From positions 137,354,001 to 137,418,000 of the forward strand of contig CM032232.1 in NCBI GenBank assembly GCA_019009955.1: a DNA stretch of 64,000 bases, given 5' to 3'. The notes beneath the pieces are model-generated. The model was not told the origin of the DNA and made no database searches. It worked only from the letters and a program-made list of their open reading frames with translations. The translations under genes were made by a program, and so were the position numbers. The stretch comes from Riptortus pedestris. Taxonomy: Eukaryota > Arthropoda > Insecta > Hemiptera > Alydidae. Shown here piece by piece: positions 10,790-21,492 of the stretch; position 1 is the stretch's first letter, and every line of letters begins with the position of its first letter.

Positions 10790-11429
10790 TTAGCCACTTG
10801 AGTTAAGGTGAAATTTCTTTAAGATAATTCAACATATCGGTAACATCTTCGTAGATTAAGTGAATAAATACAAACGATAATAAGAAACCTCCCGACTGGA
10901 AGCGTCTGAAATCTAAAGGAACAGGTCTTCCAACCTCTTACCGGAAAGAAAAGCATCACTGAAATGTATCAGAATATAACATATCAATTTTATTGAAAAC
11001 TATTTACTATATCTAGTACTGTAATTTATACTGAATCAGAATAATTTTTATCTGAATCAATCAAATTTTAATAGTCCAAGAAATTAAGACGGGGCGGGGG
11101 TGGTCAAAGGAACAATATACATTTATATTACAAATACATACATTTATGAACATATAACGACATTTATAGTACCTTTAATTGGCAATAAGATTGGTTCTTT
11201 ATCATTTTTCCATCCGACGTATAATAACGGAGATAATTCGAGTTTTCAAAAATCCGCCAAACACCCCTCCCCCCCTCTCCAACAAGCCCGATTTCAGAAA
11301 TTAAGGAACTTGATCTTTGTTTTTACATCACAAGAATAAATATCGAGTTTGGTAACGATCAAACAAAAATTACGACCACTGGAGCGTTAACAGACAAAAT
11401 TATGTGACACAAATTTATGTGTATGTCTT

Positions 11430-11431
<2 letters not shown>
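10790..11431 (-). mobile_element. HLE long variant without a recognisable 3' hairpin
   Basis: From about 10850 (TAAGTGAATAAATACAAACG) through GAAGCGTCTGAAATC, the TAGTACTGTAATTTATA block and the body to AAACAAAAATTACGACCACTGG. It leads into (TA)n at 11432-11476, which carries the CCCGG element at its far side. Confidence 0.75.
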
Positions 11432-11476
<45 letters not shown>

Positions 11477-11482
<6 letters not shown>

Positions 11483-12741
11483 GTAACCTCTGTCTATACA
11501 TTGATTTTTTTTTGCGAAATTTATAATAATATAACTTTTTGTTTCACATGTCATAGACACCATAACTGCATTTTGCAGTTTGTTTGTTTGTTTATTTGTT
11601 TGTTTGTTACCTTTTCACGCATAAACGGCTGAACCGAATTTTATGAAACTTGATATGTATATTACTACTAGCCCAACTTAGACATTAGGCTATATTAATA
11701 TTCTCTAAGACAAACAGGAGTGGGGGTTATAAGAGAGACCTGAAATTAAAAATAGCGATATTTCGTTTCCTATTGCTTTTTCATCAAATATGTCCACGAT
11801 AAAAGTTGTTGTAACATTTTGTAATTTAGAGTAACTTTTGTTATATACACTTTTGCCGTATACGGAAGTATAAATGAGTTATACGCTAAAAACTATAGCG
11901 GAAGTCCACAATTTATTAGGCACAAAAGATTCAACCGAACTAAACAAAACTCGGTATGTGTATTAGCACTAACACTTTCATTATAACAAGCCATACCAAC
12001 ATTTCTAGGGACGGGCAGGAGTGGGGGTTGTAAGGGAGGCCTTTAATTAAAAATAGCGGTATTTCGTTTTCTATTCGTTTTTCGGCAAATATGAACATAA
12101 CAAAAGTTGTTCATTTTTCTATTTAGAGTAACTTTTGTCATATTCATTTTTATCTTTTAACAAAGTGTAAACGAGATATACACTATAAACTAAAGCGGGA
12201 GTCAACTATTTCATTGGGCGCTAACGATTAAACCGAACTAAAAAAACTCGGTATGTCAATTAGCATTAATTCTTCCATGATTATAAGCTATATTAAAATT
12301 TTTAGGTTAGAACGGGAGTGGGGGTTATAAGGGAGGCCTGAAATAAAAATTTGCGATATTTCATTGTCTATATGTTTTTCGACAAACATGCACATAACAA
12401 AAGTTGTTTACTTTGTTATTTAGATTAACTTTTTTTTTTTATACATTTCTCCACGAAAAATGTGTGGAGCAAGTAATTTGCGTAGAGCATATTGATATGC
12501 TCAACAATTCATTCCAATTTGAACTATGAGGTACCTCACCTGGAAAAATTAATTCAAAGGACAGTGAAAACATACATAAAAAATTAATTTTATTATTAAC
12601 AAATGCCAACAACGGGTATTAACCCTAAACACTGGGACGGGCAAATGTCAAAATATTGTGCAAAATAAAGCCTTGCCAAAAAAATACCATCACCATTCAG
12701 CCTCAAATCAATTCCCGGGCGAAGCCGGGTATCTGAGCTAG

Positions 12742-12743
<2 letters not shown>
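11477..12743 (-). mobile_element. CCCGG-family element inside a TA tract
   Basis: The head (reverse of TACTAGCTCAGATACCCGG, with hairpin CCCGG/CCGGG) lies at 12709-12743. The other end reads TGTAACCTCTGTCTATACAT at 11480. (TA)n flanks both sides (11432-11476 and 12744-12778). The interior has about three tandem units of about 290 bp with AGGAGTGGGGGTTRTAAGGG. A CAAACAAAC-type block sits at 11579-11607. No protein is encoded. Confidence 0.82.
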
Positions 12744-12778
<35 letters not shown>

Positions 12779-12782
<4 letters not shown>

Positions 12783-12991
12783 TATACTTAAGTAATTGTT
12801 TTTCTTTCCGGTAAGAGTTTGGAATACTTGTTTGTTTACATTTCCGACGCTTCCCTTAGGGCGATTTCTTTATATACTTTGTATTTATTCACTTAATATT
12901 GGCGGTGCTGTTGTGTTAGCAGAATGTAGCATATTTTAAAACTTAGAAAAGGAAATTAGCTTAATTTAGGCAGTCATTGCTTGATGGACTT
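12779..12991 (+). mobile_element. HLE 3' segment
   Basis: Includes GTTTGTTTACATTTCCGACG and GGTGCTGTTGTGTTAGCAG of the long variant. It then has a degenerate terminus (GAAATTAGCTTAATTTAGGC, TTGATGGACTTTTTT). Confidence 0.65.
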
Positions 12992-13028
12992 TTTTAATTC
13001 GCGATAAGACTAGTTAGGTACAATTTTC

Positions 13029-13239
<211 letters not shown>

Positions 13240-13241
<2 letters not shown>

Positions 13242-13380
13242 AGCTGACCTACTCAACATTAAACTGTTTCAGTCGACACTAAAGATCATATTCGGTATTG
13301 GCAGAAATCGGAGAAGGAATCGCGGTAGTTTAGAGGGGGGAGAATTCGAAAATTCCAAATATTTCCATAATTCTTTTTTT
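13240..13380 (+). mobile_element. Degraded HLE body
   Basis: AATCGGAGAAGGAATCGCGG, TTTAGAGGGGGGAGAATTCG and AATATTTCCATAATT follow the HLE body order. The sequence is cut by unrelated sequence after 13380. Confidence 0.55.
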
Positions 13381-13526
13381 TTTCTTGGTTGCTTCTTTGT
13401 GTTTCCATTTCTTCCGACCCATTTACCTGGAATGTCAGTTAAGGAATGCCTTTTAATTCAGGCGGGGATTGTTCTGCCCAGCTGTTATCTGTTGGCATTT
13501 CCTGTCGTGGCATATTCGTGGACAAA

Positions 13527-13690
13527 TTATTCTTCGATGTAACTGGCTGTGCCTGGATCAACCGTCGAGTCAGCATCCGGAATGTTTCTTAGTGATTCAC
13601 TATCGGCCATACGGCGAACAGCATTCAGTAGGGCATAAGGCGTGTTGATTCCCGTAGGTTTCATAGCACGTTTTACATTAGGTAAATCAG
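13527..13690 (-). CDS. Putative terminal coding exon, unknown gene
   Basis: Reading the minus strand, a possible acceptor CCCCTACAG precedes an open run of 53 codons ending in TAA. It begins DLPNVKRAMKPTGINTPYAL and ends GTASYIEE. The codons are balanced and richer in G+C than the surroundings, and no simple repeat is involved. If the acceptor is right, the exon starts in the middle of a codon (two bases complete it). I do not recognise the family, and no signal peptide or membrane segment is visible. It could be the last exon of a host gene whose other exons lie at higher coordinates, or a fragment of a retrocopy. Confidence 0.45.
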
Positions 13691-13759
13691 CTGTAGGGGT
13701 TATACTAATGACGTAATCGCAATTTTGGTAATTTTGAAAACATAATTAGATATTTAATC

Positions 13760-13935
13760 AGCGGATTCCAGTTAAGGAAAAACAGCTATTGAGGTTGGAC
13801 TCGTGACGCAATTTTCGAAAAAAATTCCTCCAATTTCCATCCATCCTACCTACGAGAAGACATAACTTTATGTGAGTGTGTGTGTAAGAATTTTAAAAAT
13901 TTTAAATATCTCCGTTATTACCTAACAACCAAAAA
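13760..13935 (+). mobile_element. HLE 5' module, diverged
   Basis: CCAGTTAAGGAAAAACAGCT replaces the palindrome. TGAGGTTGGACTCGTGACGC and CCATCCATCCTACC follow. A short GTGTGTGT replaces the TA tract, and a fragment of body (AAATATCTCCGTTATTA) follows. Confidence 0.65.
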
Positions 13936-14216
13936 TATATATGTACCTAAAAAAAAGTGATTGTCATTTATATTAAAAAGTAATTTAAGTTTCTTTTGAA
14001 ATAAACAAATTCATTTTGTACAAGACATTTGAGTTTTAATACTCACTTATTATAAAACATTTATAATTTTTATAAAACGATCAAAAAAATATAGCAGGGA
14101 GCTCTAGATTTACATAATTAGATTCTACTTACATTTAATCTTATTTCTAGGCCTTAGCTTACCCAGGTGGTCTGATTTTACGCAATCGTAATTTTGGTTT
14201 GAACGTTAATATTAAA
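13936..14216. other. Unassigned A+T-rich stretch
   Basis: Nothing recognised apart from the likely target duplication at its right end (TTAATATTAAA, 14206-14216), which belongs to the foldback insertion. Confidence 0.35.
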
Positions 14217-14544
14217 CATATTTATTTTTGGCTGGTGGTGAGGGTGATGAATGGTTAATCACAAAACTTTTTTATGACTCCTCACAATTTTATTTTTCTT
14301 ATAAACGCTGAGCGCTTTCGGGGACTAAATCCCCATCCTCAGAGCGTAAGGCGATCCTATAGACTTGCTACCAGGCTAAACCCTGCCGTTTGAGTGCATC
14401 GGCAGGGTTTAGCCTTGAAGCAAGTCTATAGGATCGCCCTACGCTCTGACGCTCTGAGGATGGGGATTTAGTCCCCGAAAGCGCTCAGCGTTTATAAGAA
14501 AAATAAAATTGTGAGGAGCCATAAAAAAGTTTTGTGATTAACCA
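14217..14544. mobile_element. Foldback element, family 1, long copy
   Basis: The arms extend for more than 130 bp each and meet near GCCGTTTGAGTGCATCGGC. The whole folds into a single long hairpin except for an extra tail of about 36 bp at the left (CATATTTATTTTTGGCTGG). TTAATATTAAA is duplicated exactly at 14206-14216 and 14545-14555. The same family as 4067-4322, which lacks the innermost part of one arm. Confidence 0.9.
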
Positions 14545-14555
14545 TTAATATTAAA

Positions 14556-15110
14556 ATCATTGAGGGCCGAAATCGGACATGGGGAGGGTGATAAGTTGGG
14601 GGGGGGGGTGTATTCAACGTATGTATCTCTCATACTAATCGTCCATTGAAATCAAAATTGCTATTTAATGCTGTAATCAGTTGTTTGATGTTATACGTGC
14701 TTATTGTTAACGTGACTAAAAATCCACCGCGCAAGGGCAGCGTTAACTAAGCAAATTTCCCTCGTGAATTTTTTCTAAGTAGAGAACAATATTTGTTATT
14801 TAGGCTTCAAATAAAATGCTTCATAGTATAACAGCTTGTTGTTGACAAGACATGAGTAGGAGTGGGGGTTTACTGAAGGCCGTAAACCTATGATTTTCTA
14901 CAATTGCTATTCAATGCATCTTTTAGTAACTCAAGTATTAAAGCTAGTTATTTGTACTTACTTGTTTTCTGCCTTCAGTACACCCCACCCGTTCTACTCT
15001 TTGGGTTTTTGCATGGATATAGAGAATACCTGGTGAGATGACAAGAGTGTTATAGCAGCAACGGGGGAAATCTGCGTAGTTTACACAGCCCCTACGTGAC
15101 GGACATTTTT
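14556..15110. mobile_element. Mosaic of HLE fragments
   Basis: A forward body scrap with a G-rich block lies at 14566-14612. A reverse 3' segment (ATCCACCGCGCAAGGGCAGCG, then the long variant) lies at 14722-14885. A forward variable segment ends in GGGGAAATCTGCGTAG and CCCTACGTGACGGAC at 15105. That last end shares its T-run with the 5' end of the next complete HLE. Confidence 0.75.
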
Positions 15111-15238
15111 TAGCAGATTTCCCTTAAGGGAAATCAGCTATTGAGGTCGTACTCATGACGCGAGTTTTGAAAAATGTCTTCAAATGTCCATCGATCCTAC
15201 CCAGGAGATGACAAAAATGAGGTCCGTTCAAAATTATA

Positions 15239-15305
<67 letters not shown>

Positions 15306-15857
15306 CTGTTAACGCTCTAGCGGTCGCAATTTTTGTTTGATCGTTACCAAACTCGGAATTTAATCGTTTTATGTAAAAAGGAAGATCAAGTTCGTTAATG
15401 GCTGAAATCGGACCAGTGGGAGGGGGGGGGGGTTTAGAGGGGGGAGTTTTGAAAATTCAAAATATTTCTGTTATTATGTGCCGGATCGAAAAATTGTATA
15501 GAATAAATCTTATTGCAAATGAAATTGACTATAAATATTGTTCTATACATTTTTTCTTTATCTTGAATATTAACCGAGATATTTGCATTTGTATTCTGCG
15601 TGTGGTCGCCAGTAGGCTATGTTCGGACTTTCCGCCGAGAGGTCTGGTGGCCGTTTCCATAACTATTCGTCCCTCGTGAATAGGTTTAGAGGTTAGGTTA
15701 ACTGATTTTTGGGGCTAGAAACTACTGGGTTATTCGCCCTAAATAATGTTTTAGGTTTAGAGGTTTCTTACTACTACAGTTGTTATTAGGCAGATTTCTC
15801 TATTGCAAAACCACGTAGGAAATCTGCTTAGTTTACACAGCCCCTGCGTGACGGACA
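15111..15857 (+). mobile_element. HLE, complete, GGACTTTCCGCCG variant
   Basis: The palindrome GATTTCCCTTAAGGGAAATC is intact at 15117-15136. A 5' module, (TA)n at 15236-15300, G-rich block at 15417-15445 and body follow. The variable segment reads GTATTCTGCGTGTGGTCGCC. A 65-bp extra piece lies at about 15690-15760, and the 3' end has CAGCCCCTGCGTGACGGAC. It directly follows another HLE 3' end. Confidence 0.92.
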
Positions 15858-16039
15858 TTTTTTTTAATCACTTTTAATACGGCAGGATTGAGCTAAATCC
15901 CGAAATGTGTGAAAAGTGTTAAATTACGGTGAAAGTCCATAATGAACTTAGGTAAGAACATTAGTCCTTTAAAAGCGATAAAAACATCCTTGATGTCAGA
16001 CATAATTGCCGTAGCTTAGAGTGTTTCTAATTAATGTCG

Positions 16040-16194
16040 TTACGAAGTTCCTCGACTAATGTTCGCTTCTAAAAATGGAGAGGTGGCTAAAATAGTACCC
16101 AACTTGGAAGTCACTGTATGGGCAATACTTTCCTCCTCGGTTTCAAGGAATTGTGAAATATACTTCCAGATGGGTAGTATCGAACCAGCTCCAC
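16040..16194 (-). CDS. Putative coding exon, unknown gene
   Basis: On the minus strand, TTCGTATTCCAG could be an acceptor, followed by 50 codons and TAA. The product contains GAGSILPIWKYISQFLETEE and ends LEANISRGTS. There is no low-complexity sequence. The HLE 3' end begins about 12 bp before the acceptor, so an insertion lies in or next to the presumed intron end. The intron phase equals that of the stretch at 13527-13690, so the two could be alternative last exons. Family unknown; it may also be a chance frame of one transposon relic. Confidence 0.35.
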
Positions 16195-16208
16195 CTGGAA
16201 TACGAACG

Positions 16209-17738
16209 TCCGTCACGCAGGGGCTGCATAAACTAAGCAGATTTCTCATGTGCTGGTATAACACACCAAACTGATGAGTAGAAGGGGGGGGGGCGGACTA
16301 CCTGAGAGCAGAAAACATGAAAGTACTAATAACTCGGTTAATACATGAGTTACGAAATAAATCATAGAACAATAATTGTAGAGGATCAATATTTCAACAA
16401 GACTGGCTCAATAACATTTTCTGATCCAACTTATAGTTTATATATAACGAAAATATTGTGAGCTCTCCCCCCTATTTCAGGTTTATTGATGGCACCATCG
16501 CAACGTATTTGCATGTGTCTCACAAAGTAAAAGTTCAATCAAAAACATATTTAATATTTAACCTCCGAATGAGCCGGTTTCTTATTGTTAATATGACATG
16601 AGCCGAAGTGGTGGTGTACTGAAAGCCAAAAAGTAAAAAATCCAAATATTTCGGTTAATACTCATATTAGAAAAAATTTGTACATAACAACGTTTATAGG
16701 CAATTAAGTTTAAATTAGGATTAGTTATATTTAATGTTTCGATCCGACTTACAATAACAGAGATATTTCGAATTTTCAAAATGTCCTCTCTCTAAACCCG
16801 CTCTTCCTCCGGTCCGATTTCAGCCGTTAACCTTCAGCTCTAGTTTTGCCCCAAGCGATAATATATTGAGATTGATAACGATAAAATATAAACTGTGACC
16901 TTCTAGAGTAGTAGCAGTATATTTATATACTAGCTCAGATACCCGGCTTCGCCCGGGAATTCATTTGAGGCTGGATGGTGATGGTATTATTTTGGCAAGG
17001 CTTTACTTTGCACAATATTTTGACATTTACCCGTCCCAGTGTTTAGGGTTAATACCCGTCATTTCTGTGGATTTGTTAATAATAAAATTTGTAAATTCAG
17101 GCCTCCCTTACAACCCCCACTCCTGCCCGTCCCTAGAAATGTTAGTATGGCTTATTATAAGGAAGGCGTTAGTGCTAATGCACATACCGAGCGTTTTATT
17201 TAGTTCGGTTGAGTCTTTTGTGCCGAATAAAGTTGTTGACTCCCGCTATAATTTTTAGCGTATGACGCCTTTATACTTCGGTATACGACGATAGTGTATA
17301 TAACAAAAGTTTCTCTAAATAACAAAATAAACAATTGTTGTTATGTGCATTATTGCCAAAAATGCAATAGGAAACGAAATATCGCTATTTTTAATTTCAG
17401 GCCTCCTTTTTAACCCCCACTCCTGTTCGTCTCAGAGAATATTAACATAGCCTAAAGTCTAAGTTGGGTTAGTAGTAATATACATACCAAGTTTCATAAA
17501 ATTCGGTTCAGACGTTTATGCGTGAAAAGGTAACAAACAAACAAACAAACAGACACGAAATAAATAAATGCAGTTATGGTGTCTTTGACATGGGAAACGA
17601 AAAGTTATCGTGAAATTTTGCGAAAAAAATCAATGTACAGACAGAGGTTACAATTATATATATATATATATATATAATTTTGAACGGACCTCATTTTCGT
17701 CATCTACTAGGTAGGCTCGGTGGACATTGGGGTGTCTG
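16209..17738 (-). mobile_element. HLE interrupted by a CCCGG element
   Basis: The 3' end is at 16209 (GTCCGTCACGCAGGGGCTGC). The body runs to about 16920. A CCCGG element occupies 16928-17654. The residual TA tract and a shortened 5' module (CATCTACTAGGTAGGCTCGG) follow at 17656-17738, where the palindrome is lost. Confidence 0.8.
16928..17654 (+). mobile_element. CCCGG-family element inside an HLE TA tract
   Basis: Starts TACTAGCTCAGATACCCGGC (hairpin CCCGG-CTTCGC-CCGGG) and ends CAGACAGAGGTTACAATTA. It holds one complete and one partial internal unit and a CAAACAAACAAACAAAC block near 17535. Flanked by TATATA on both sides. Confidence 0.85.
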
Positions 17739-17754
17739 CTAAAAGTCAGGCACG

Positions 17755-18055
17755 CAATGGCTGCGTAAACAAAGCTGGCTTCCCACACATTGGTATGGCC
17801 CACTATTGATCTCATCTCACCATATGATTGCTATTTCTAAACACAAAAATCCAATTAGTAAAATCGGGGGGTAGGGTTTCTAATAACTCACCTAATATTT
17901 GAGATATGAAAAAGTGTATAGAATAATAATTATTGAGCAAAAATAGTTTAACAGGTTTGGTTCTATAAAATGTTTCTAACCAACTTATAATAACATATAT
18001 ATTTTGATTTTTCGAATTAATCCTCCTCCGAACCCCCCTCCCCCCAAATGGTTAC
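17755..18055 (-). mobile_element. HLE 3' segment, diverged
   Basis: GTCAGGCACGCAATGGCTGC, GTAAACAAAGCTGGCTTCCC and a variable segment with a CCCCCCTCCCCCC block. It lies directly after the A-run of the previous HLE in the same orientation. Confidence 0.65.
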
Positions 18056-18069
18056 ATATTTTTTGAAGT

Positions 18070-18842
18070 GAAAACTTCTTTAGGCACGTTGTGCACCCCG
18101 TAAGGAAGCATTTGCGGGAGAGGAAAAAAGTATGAAATCGCGACACCGCCACCGCCACCGCTAGTACTCAACTCAAAGCTAAAGGAGATTCTTTTCTTCA
18201 TAACTCCTGAACCAAATTAGCTAGAGTTTTCGTTCGCATACCATTTTAAAGAGGACAAAACCAGCATCATTTCGTTTACAGATACTATATATCTACCATT
18301 TTTACTTTCATAGATATTTTAATCCGAAGTTTAAATAAATTCGAATATTTAAATAAATAAATTCGAATATTTAAATAAATTCCGATATTTAAATAAATTC
18401 GAATCAAAACTGTTTGTATCCTACTTTAGCTACCATATACCGATTGTATCAGTTTTAGAAATTGGTGATGATGCTGGCAGTGATGATGGTGCAAGAGTTG
18501 TTGAAATTATGGATAGAAATTGATTTTTCTGAGTGTACTTAACTTATTTTTGTAAAGCATTTGTAATAATTCTGAAATGTAATTTTTTTCTTTTATGTAA
18601 AATAACTGAAATAATTATGTATAGTATTTTATATTGATAAATAAAACAACTCGTGGTACATTATTTTTTTTTTATCACTATTATTTGTCATTTCATTTTT
18701 TCATGTAAAATAGAACATAACTGTTACTTAATGATAAATAACTAAAAATATTTTTAAAATAAGACTTCGTAAAAAAAATTTCTCAGCAATGCCAAAATTG
18801 AGCGATCAAAGCTAAAGGAGTTTTCGCTTCTACCGGCAGTCC
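18070..18842 (+). mobile_element. Possible old DNA element with short inverted ends
   Basis: GAAGTGAAAACTTCTTTAGGC at 18076 is roughly inverted at GCTAAAGGAGTTTTCGCTTC (18811-18830). Inside is a short frame ending VVEIMDRN and a stop near 18523, with an acidic GDDAGSDDG stretch, followed by AATAAA-type signals. A small CGACACCGCCACCGCCACCG repeat lies at 18140-18160. Class unknown. Confidence 0.3.
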
Positions 18843-19338
18843 CCTGACTGCTTTTTTTTTTTTTCTACACGTGGGAAATTTGCTTAGTTTTCGCATCCGA
18901 ATGCAACGAATCGTGTACATCTCGCCTACTTTGTGGCATATCCTTGGTCATTCTTCATCCCCAGCTGGAAGGCACAGATCTAGAAATAGCCCTGCCTTCA
19001 TTCATCATTCCAAGTTGGTTCTTAGACGTGCTTCTTATCGCGGGAACCAAGTTCATTAGGAGGCGGTTTTCATTAGAACTTTCTCCCCCCCCCCTCGGCA
19101 CCTTCCGAATTCTTATCACGGCCCCTTATCAGTCCTAGCAGCCATTTGCATCCAGAACAACCCAGACCACTGAGTTTTAATTTCGACACGAAATTAATCA
19201 CGTCTCTCTCTGGGAAAACAGTCTCAGAATGTTGCGCCGTTCACGGAATGTGAGTTATGAAAAATTCGAATTTTTAACCAAGGATCTAATTCTCATCCTT
19301 ACATAACCCCCACTCCTACTCATGTCATATTAATAAAA
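18843..19338. other. Unassigned, locally G+C-richer stretch
   Basis: It begins with a 3'-subterminal HLE scrap (GTGGGAAATTTGCTTAGTTT at 18874-18893). 18895-19240 has mixed composition with short open frames on both strands, none convincing, and no family match. A CCCCACTCCTACTCATGTC scrap of HLE lies at 19306. Confidence 0.4.
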
Positions 19339-19674
19339 GTATGTCACGCAGGGGCTGCGTTAACTAAGCAGATTCCCACGTGCATCACGTATTTGCATTT
19401 ATCTCAAAATGTACAAATTCAAAGAGAACAATATTTGGAATTTCAAATAATGTGCTTCATAATATAACAGCCACTTGTTAATATTTTTTTTATTTATTTA
19501 GTTTATTTAGGTTTGTCGCAATTTAAGCGATTCACACATTTTCTTGTTATGATTCTAAAATAGTAGAGGTAAAGCCACCTTATAAAAACCAATAAAAAAG
19601 GTTAAAAAATCTACAGAGGTAGGTAAAAATACGGTAATTTATTTTTTCTCCAGTGGATATTATTGCAGTCTATT

Positions 19675-19890
19675 TATTATTAAAGCGTTGACCTTTATCT
19701 CACATGGTAAACCTAGAGTGGCGAGTTCGATTCTCGCCTGGGCAAAGGAAATTATTTAGTGACGAAATTCATTAAATAACATCCTAAAATCCCACCCTGG
19801 CTAGAAAAGGGCGGTAACCTGTAGATAACCCGTCCCGATTAGCCTAAGTTGCAAAAAGTGGACGTTAATAAATAATAATAATAATAATTA
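19675..19890 (+). mobile_element. tRNA-derived SINE, nearly complete
   Basis: The TTAAAGCGTTGACC segment, CACATGGTAAACCTAGAG, the B-box arm GCGAGTTCGATTCTCGC (7-nt TTCGATT loop) and the body (GATAACCCGTCCCGATTAGC) lead to GTGGACGTTAATAAATAATA and an AAT tail. The first about 25 bp with the A-box region are missing. Confidence 0.85.
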
Positions 19891-19911
19891 TTATTATTAT
19901 ATTATTTAATG

Positions 19912-20139
19912 TTATATCTGGTTGTAAATGTGTGTGTCTTTGAGGTGTTTCATGACTTTTGTAATGTATGGGCTGTCGTCGTGTAGTAGTTCAGATAGGT
20001 TGGTGGGTAAGTTCTTGTCAGTTATTAGTCTGCAGTCTGTAAGTAAGTGTTTGATAGTCAGTTGTGTATTGCAGAGTGTACATAATGGTGGTTCAGTCCT
20101 AGTCATGAGGTGTCCGTGTGTTATCCGTGAATGGTCGTG
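19912..20139 (-). pseudogene. LINE ORF2 C-terminal zinc-knuckle relic
   Basis: The frame contains ITHGHLMTRTEPPLCTLCNT and then IKHLLTDCRL. This is the Cys-x2-Cys...His-x4-Cys arrangement found after the RNase H/RT part of several insect non-LTR retrotransposons (pattern RLTHGHL...PPxCxxC...LTxxHLLxxC). It stops at TAA at 19912. The RT domain itself was lost by 5' truncation at 20139. Confidence 0.75.
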
Positions 20140-20485
20140 CTTGTTAATATGACATGAGTAGGAGAGGCTGTTTACTGAAGGCCGATAACTAAAAATTTCA
20201 GGGTTTATAATCAAGATAGTGAAAAAACGTACATAACAACATTTATAAAATATGATGATTTATTGTTCTATACAATTATGCAGATCAGGAAATTTGTCCG
20301 ATCATTATAACGGATATATTGGGAATTTTGTAAATACCCTCCCTCTATCGTCCCTCCCGTCGATTAGTTGCATTTTAGCCATTGACGAACTTGATCTTTT
20401 GTATTACATAGAACGTTTAAATACCGAGTTTGGTAACAATCAAACATAAATTGCGACCGCTAGAGCGTTAGCAGGCAAGGATATA

Positions 20486-21101
20486 AACTCAACCGCAAAA
20501 AAAACCGGACACTTAGATTTAGTCTAATAATTTTGTTAAATACTTAATATATATGTATATTAACCTTTTTTAAATAAAATAATTGGTTAATCTATAGGCT
20601 ATTTAAACAAAATCTGCCAAAAGTGAATAATTTTAATTGATTATTTACAAAAAAATAGAAAATAAAAAAAAATGATAAATTAACACATTTAAAAAAAAAA
20701 TATTCTTCATTTTTATTACAGTGAATGGTAGACTTCGCTACCCCAAGCGTTTCGGCAATGTAACGTAAGCTCCGGCCTTCCACTTAAGTTTGAAAGACCC
20801 ATTATCCTGAACCGAAATAAAAATAAAACATTAATTAAAGAAAATGCTTGGTTTATAATTAAAGATGTTTAAATGTGCGAAAAACTACTTGGAGTTTAGA
20901 ATAGATCAACTTCACGACAAATAAATCTAATCTGAGTTTTATCCAATTGTTTACTAATCCTGAAGGGATTAGTTCAATGGACTTAGACTCTACGTTCTCT
21001 GTAATAACTAGAATACCCACATAAAGAAACACATTGCTGAAAGTTAGCTTTTAGTACGACAAATATGAAGTGTCCGGTTTTTTTTTTGGCGGTTGAGTGT
21101 A
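20486..21101 (-). mobile_element. Decayed Tc1-like transposon
   Basis: Inverted ends contain ACTCAACCGC, an A-run and CCGGACACTT (20487-20514, with its inverse at about 21068-21097), next to TATA. On the minus strand EGRSLRYIAETLGVAKSTIH (about 20715-20780) matches the first helix-turn-helix of Tc1/mariner transposases. No catalytic domain remains, and at about 615 bp it is an internally deleted copy. Confidence 0.8.
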
Positions 21102-21222
21102 TACACACACACATACAATATTAAACTGACTTTATTTTCGTTACCTCCTGGGTAGGATCGATGTACATTTGAGGAAATGTTTCGACTTCAATAGCTGATT
21201 TTCATTAAGAGAACCTGCAAAT

Positions 21223-21490
21223 ATGCTGTTATACCGTGGACCACTTTATTCTGAGCTTATAAACCAAATCTTTATTTTGTGAGATACGTGCAAATTCGTT
21301 GTGTGATGACGTCATAAATTAAGATATTAAATTCTTACTCGAAAATCTTTATTAGATGTATACTATACTCGATATTTTTTTTCTGTGAACACTTATGATC
21401 ATGTTAGTGGCTGAAATTGGGCCTGGAATACTGGGGGTGTAGTCCAATTGGACGAATTGAATAAATAATGGTTTCTGGTCGAAATATAAA
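21223..21490 (+). mobile_element. HLE-related variable and body fragment
   Basis: GTTGTGTGATGACGTCATAA, a TACTCGATATTTTT stretch and GTGGCTGAAATTGGGCCTGG recur in the same order at about 43560-43840. This defines another internal variant. Both ends are missing. Confidence 0.55.
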
Positions 21491-21492
21491 AA

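Larger units (their letters stand above)
19485..20139 (-). mobile_element. 5'-truncated LINE with nested SINE, with target duplication
   Basis: CTTGTTAATAT occurs at 19474-19484 and 20140-20150 and is the presumed target duplication. Read on the minus strand, the insert has LINE coding sequence (ending at 19912), an A+T-rich 3' region and an A-rich tail at 19485-19505. The SINE at about 19675-19890 interrupts the 3' region on the opposite strand. Confidence 0.7.
19339..21222 (-). mobile_element. HLE carrying nested LINE, SINE and Tc1-like insertions
   Basis: The 3' end (ATGTCACGCAGGGGCTGCG) and variable segment occupy 19339-19484. The body resumes after the first insertion at about 20140-20485, up to GACCGCTAGAGCGTTAGCAG. 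The 5' module follows the second insertion at about 21102-21222. The Tc1-like copy occupies the place of the TA tract. Confidence 0.8.

Noticed and set aside
16928..17654. Classic TIR DNA transposon for the CCCGG family
   Set aside because: The two ends (TACTAGCTCAG and GGTTACAATTTTA) are not inverse copies. Flanking TA repeats hide any duplication.
18871..19138. Two overlapping plus-strand frames
   Set aside because: They overlap in different frames, begin in an HLE scrap and show no motif or codon bias that favours either.
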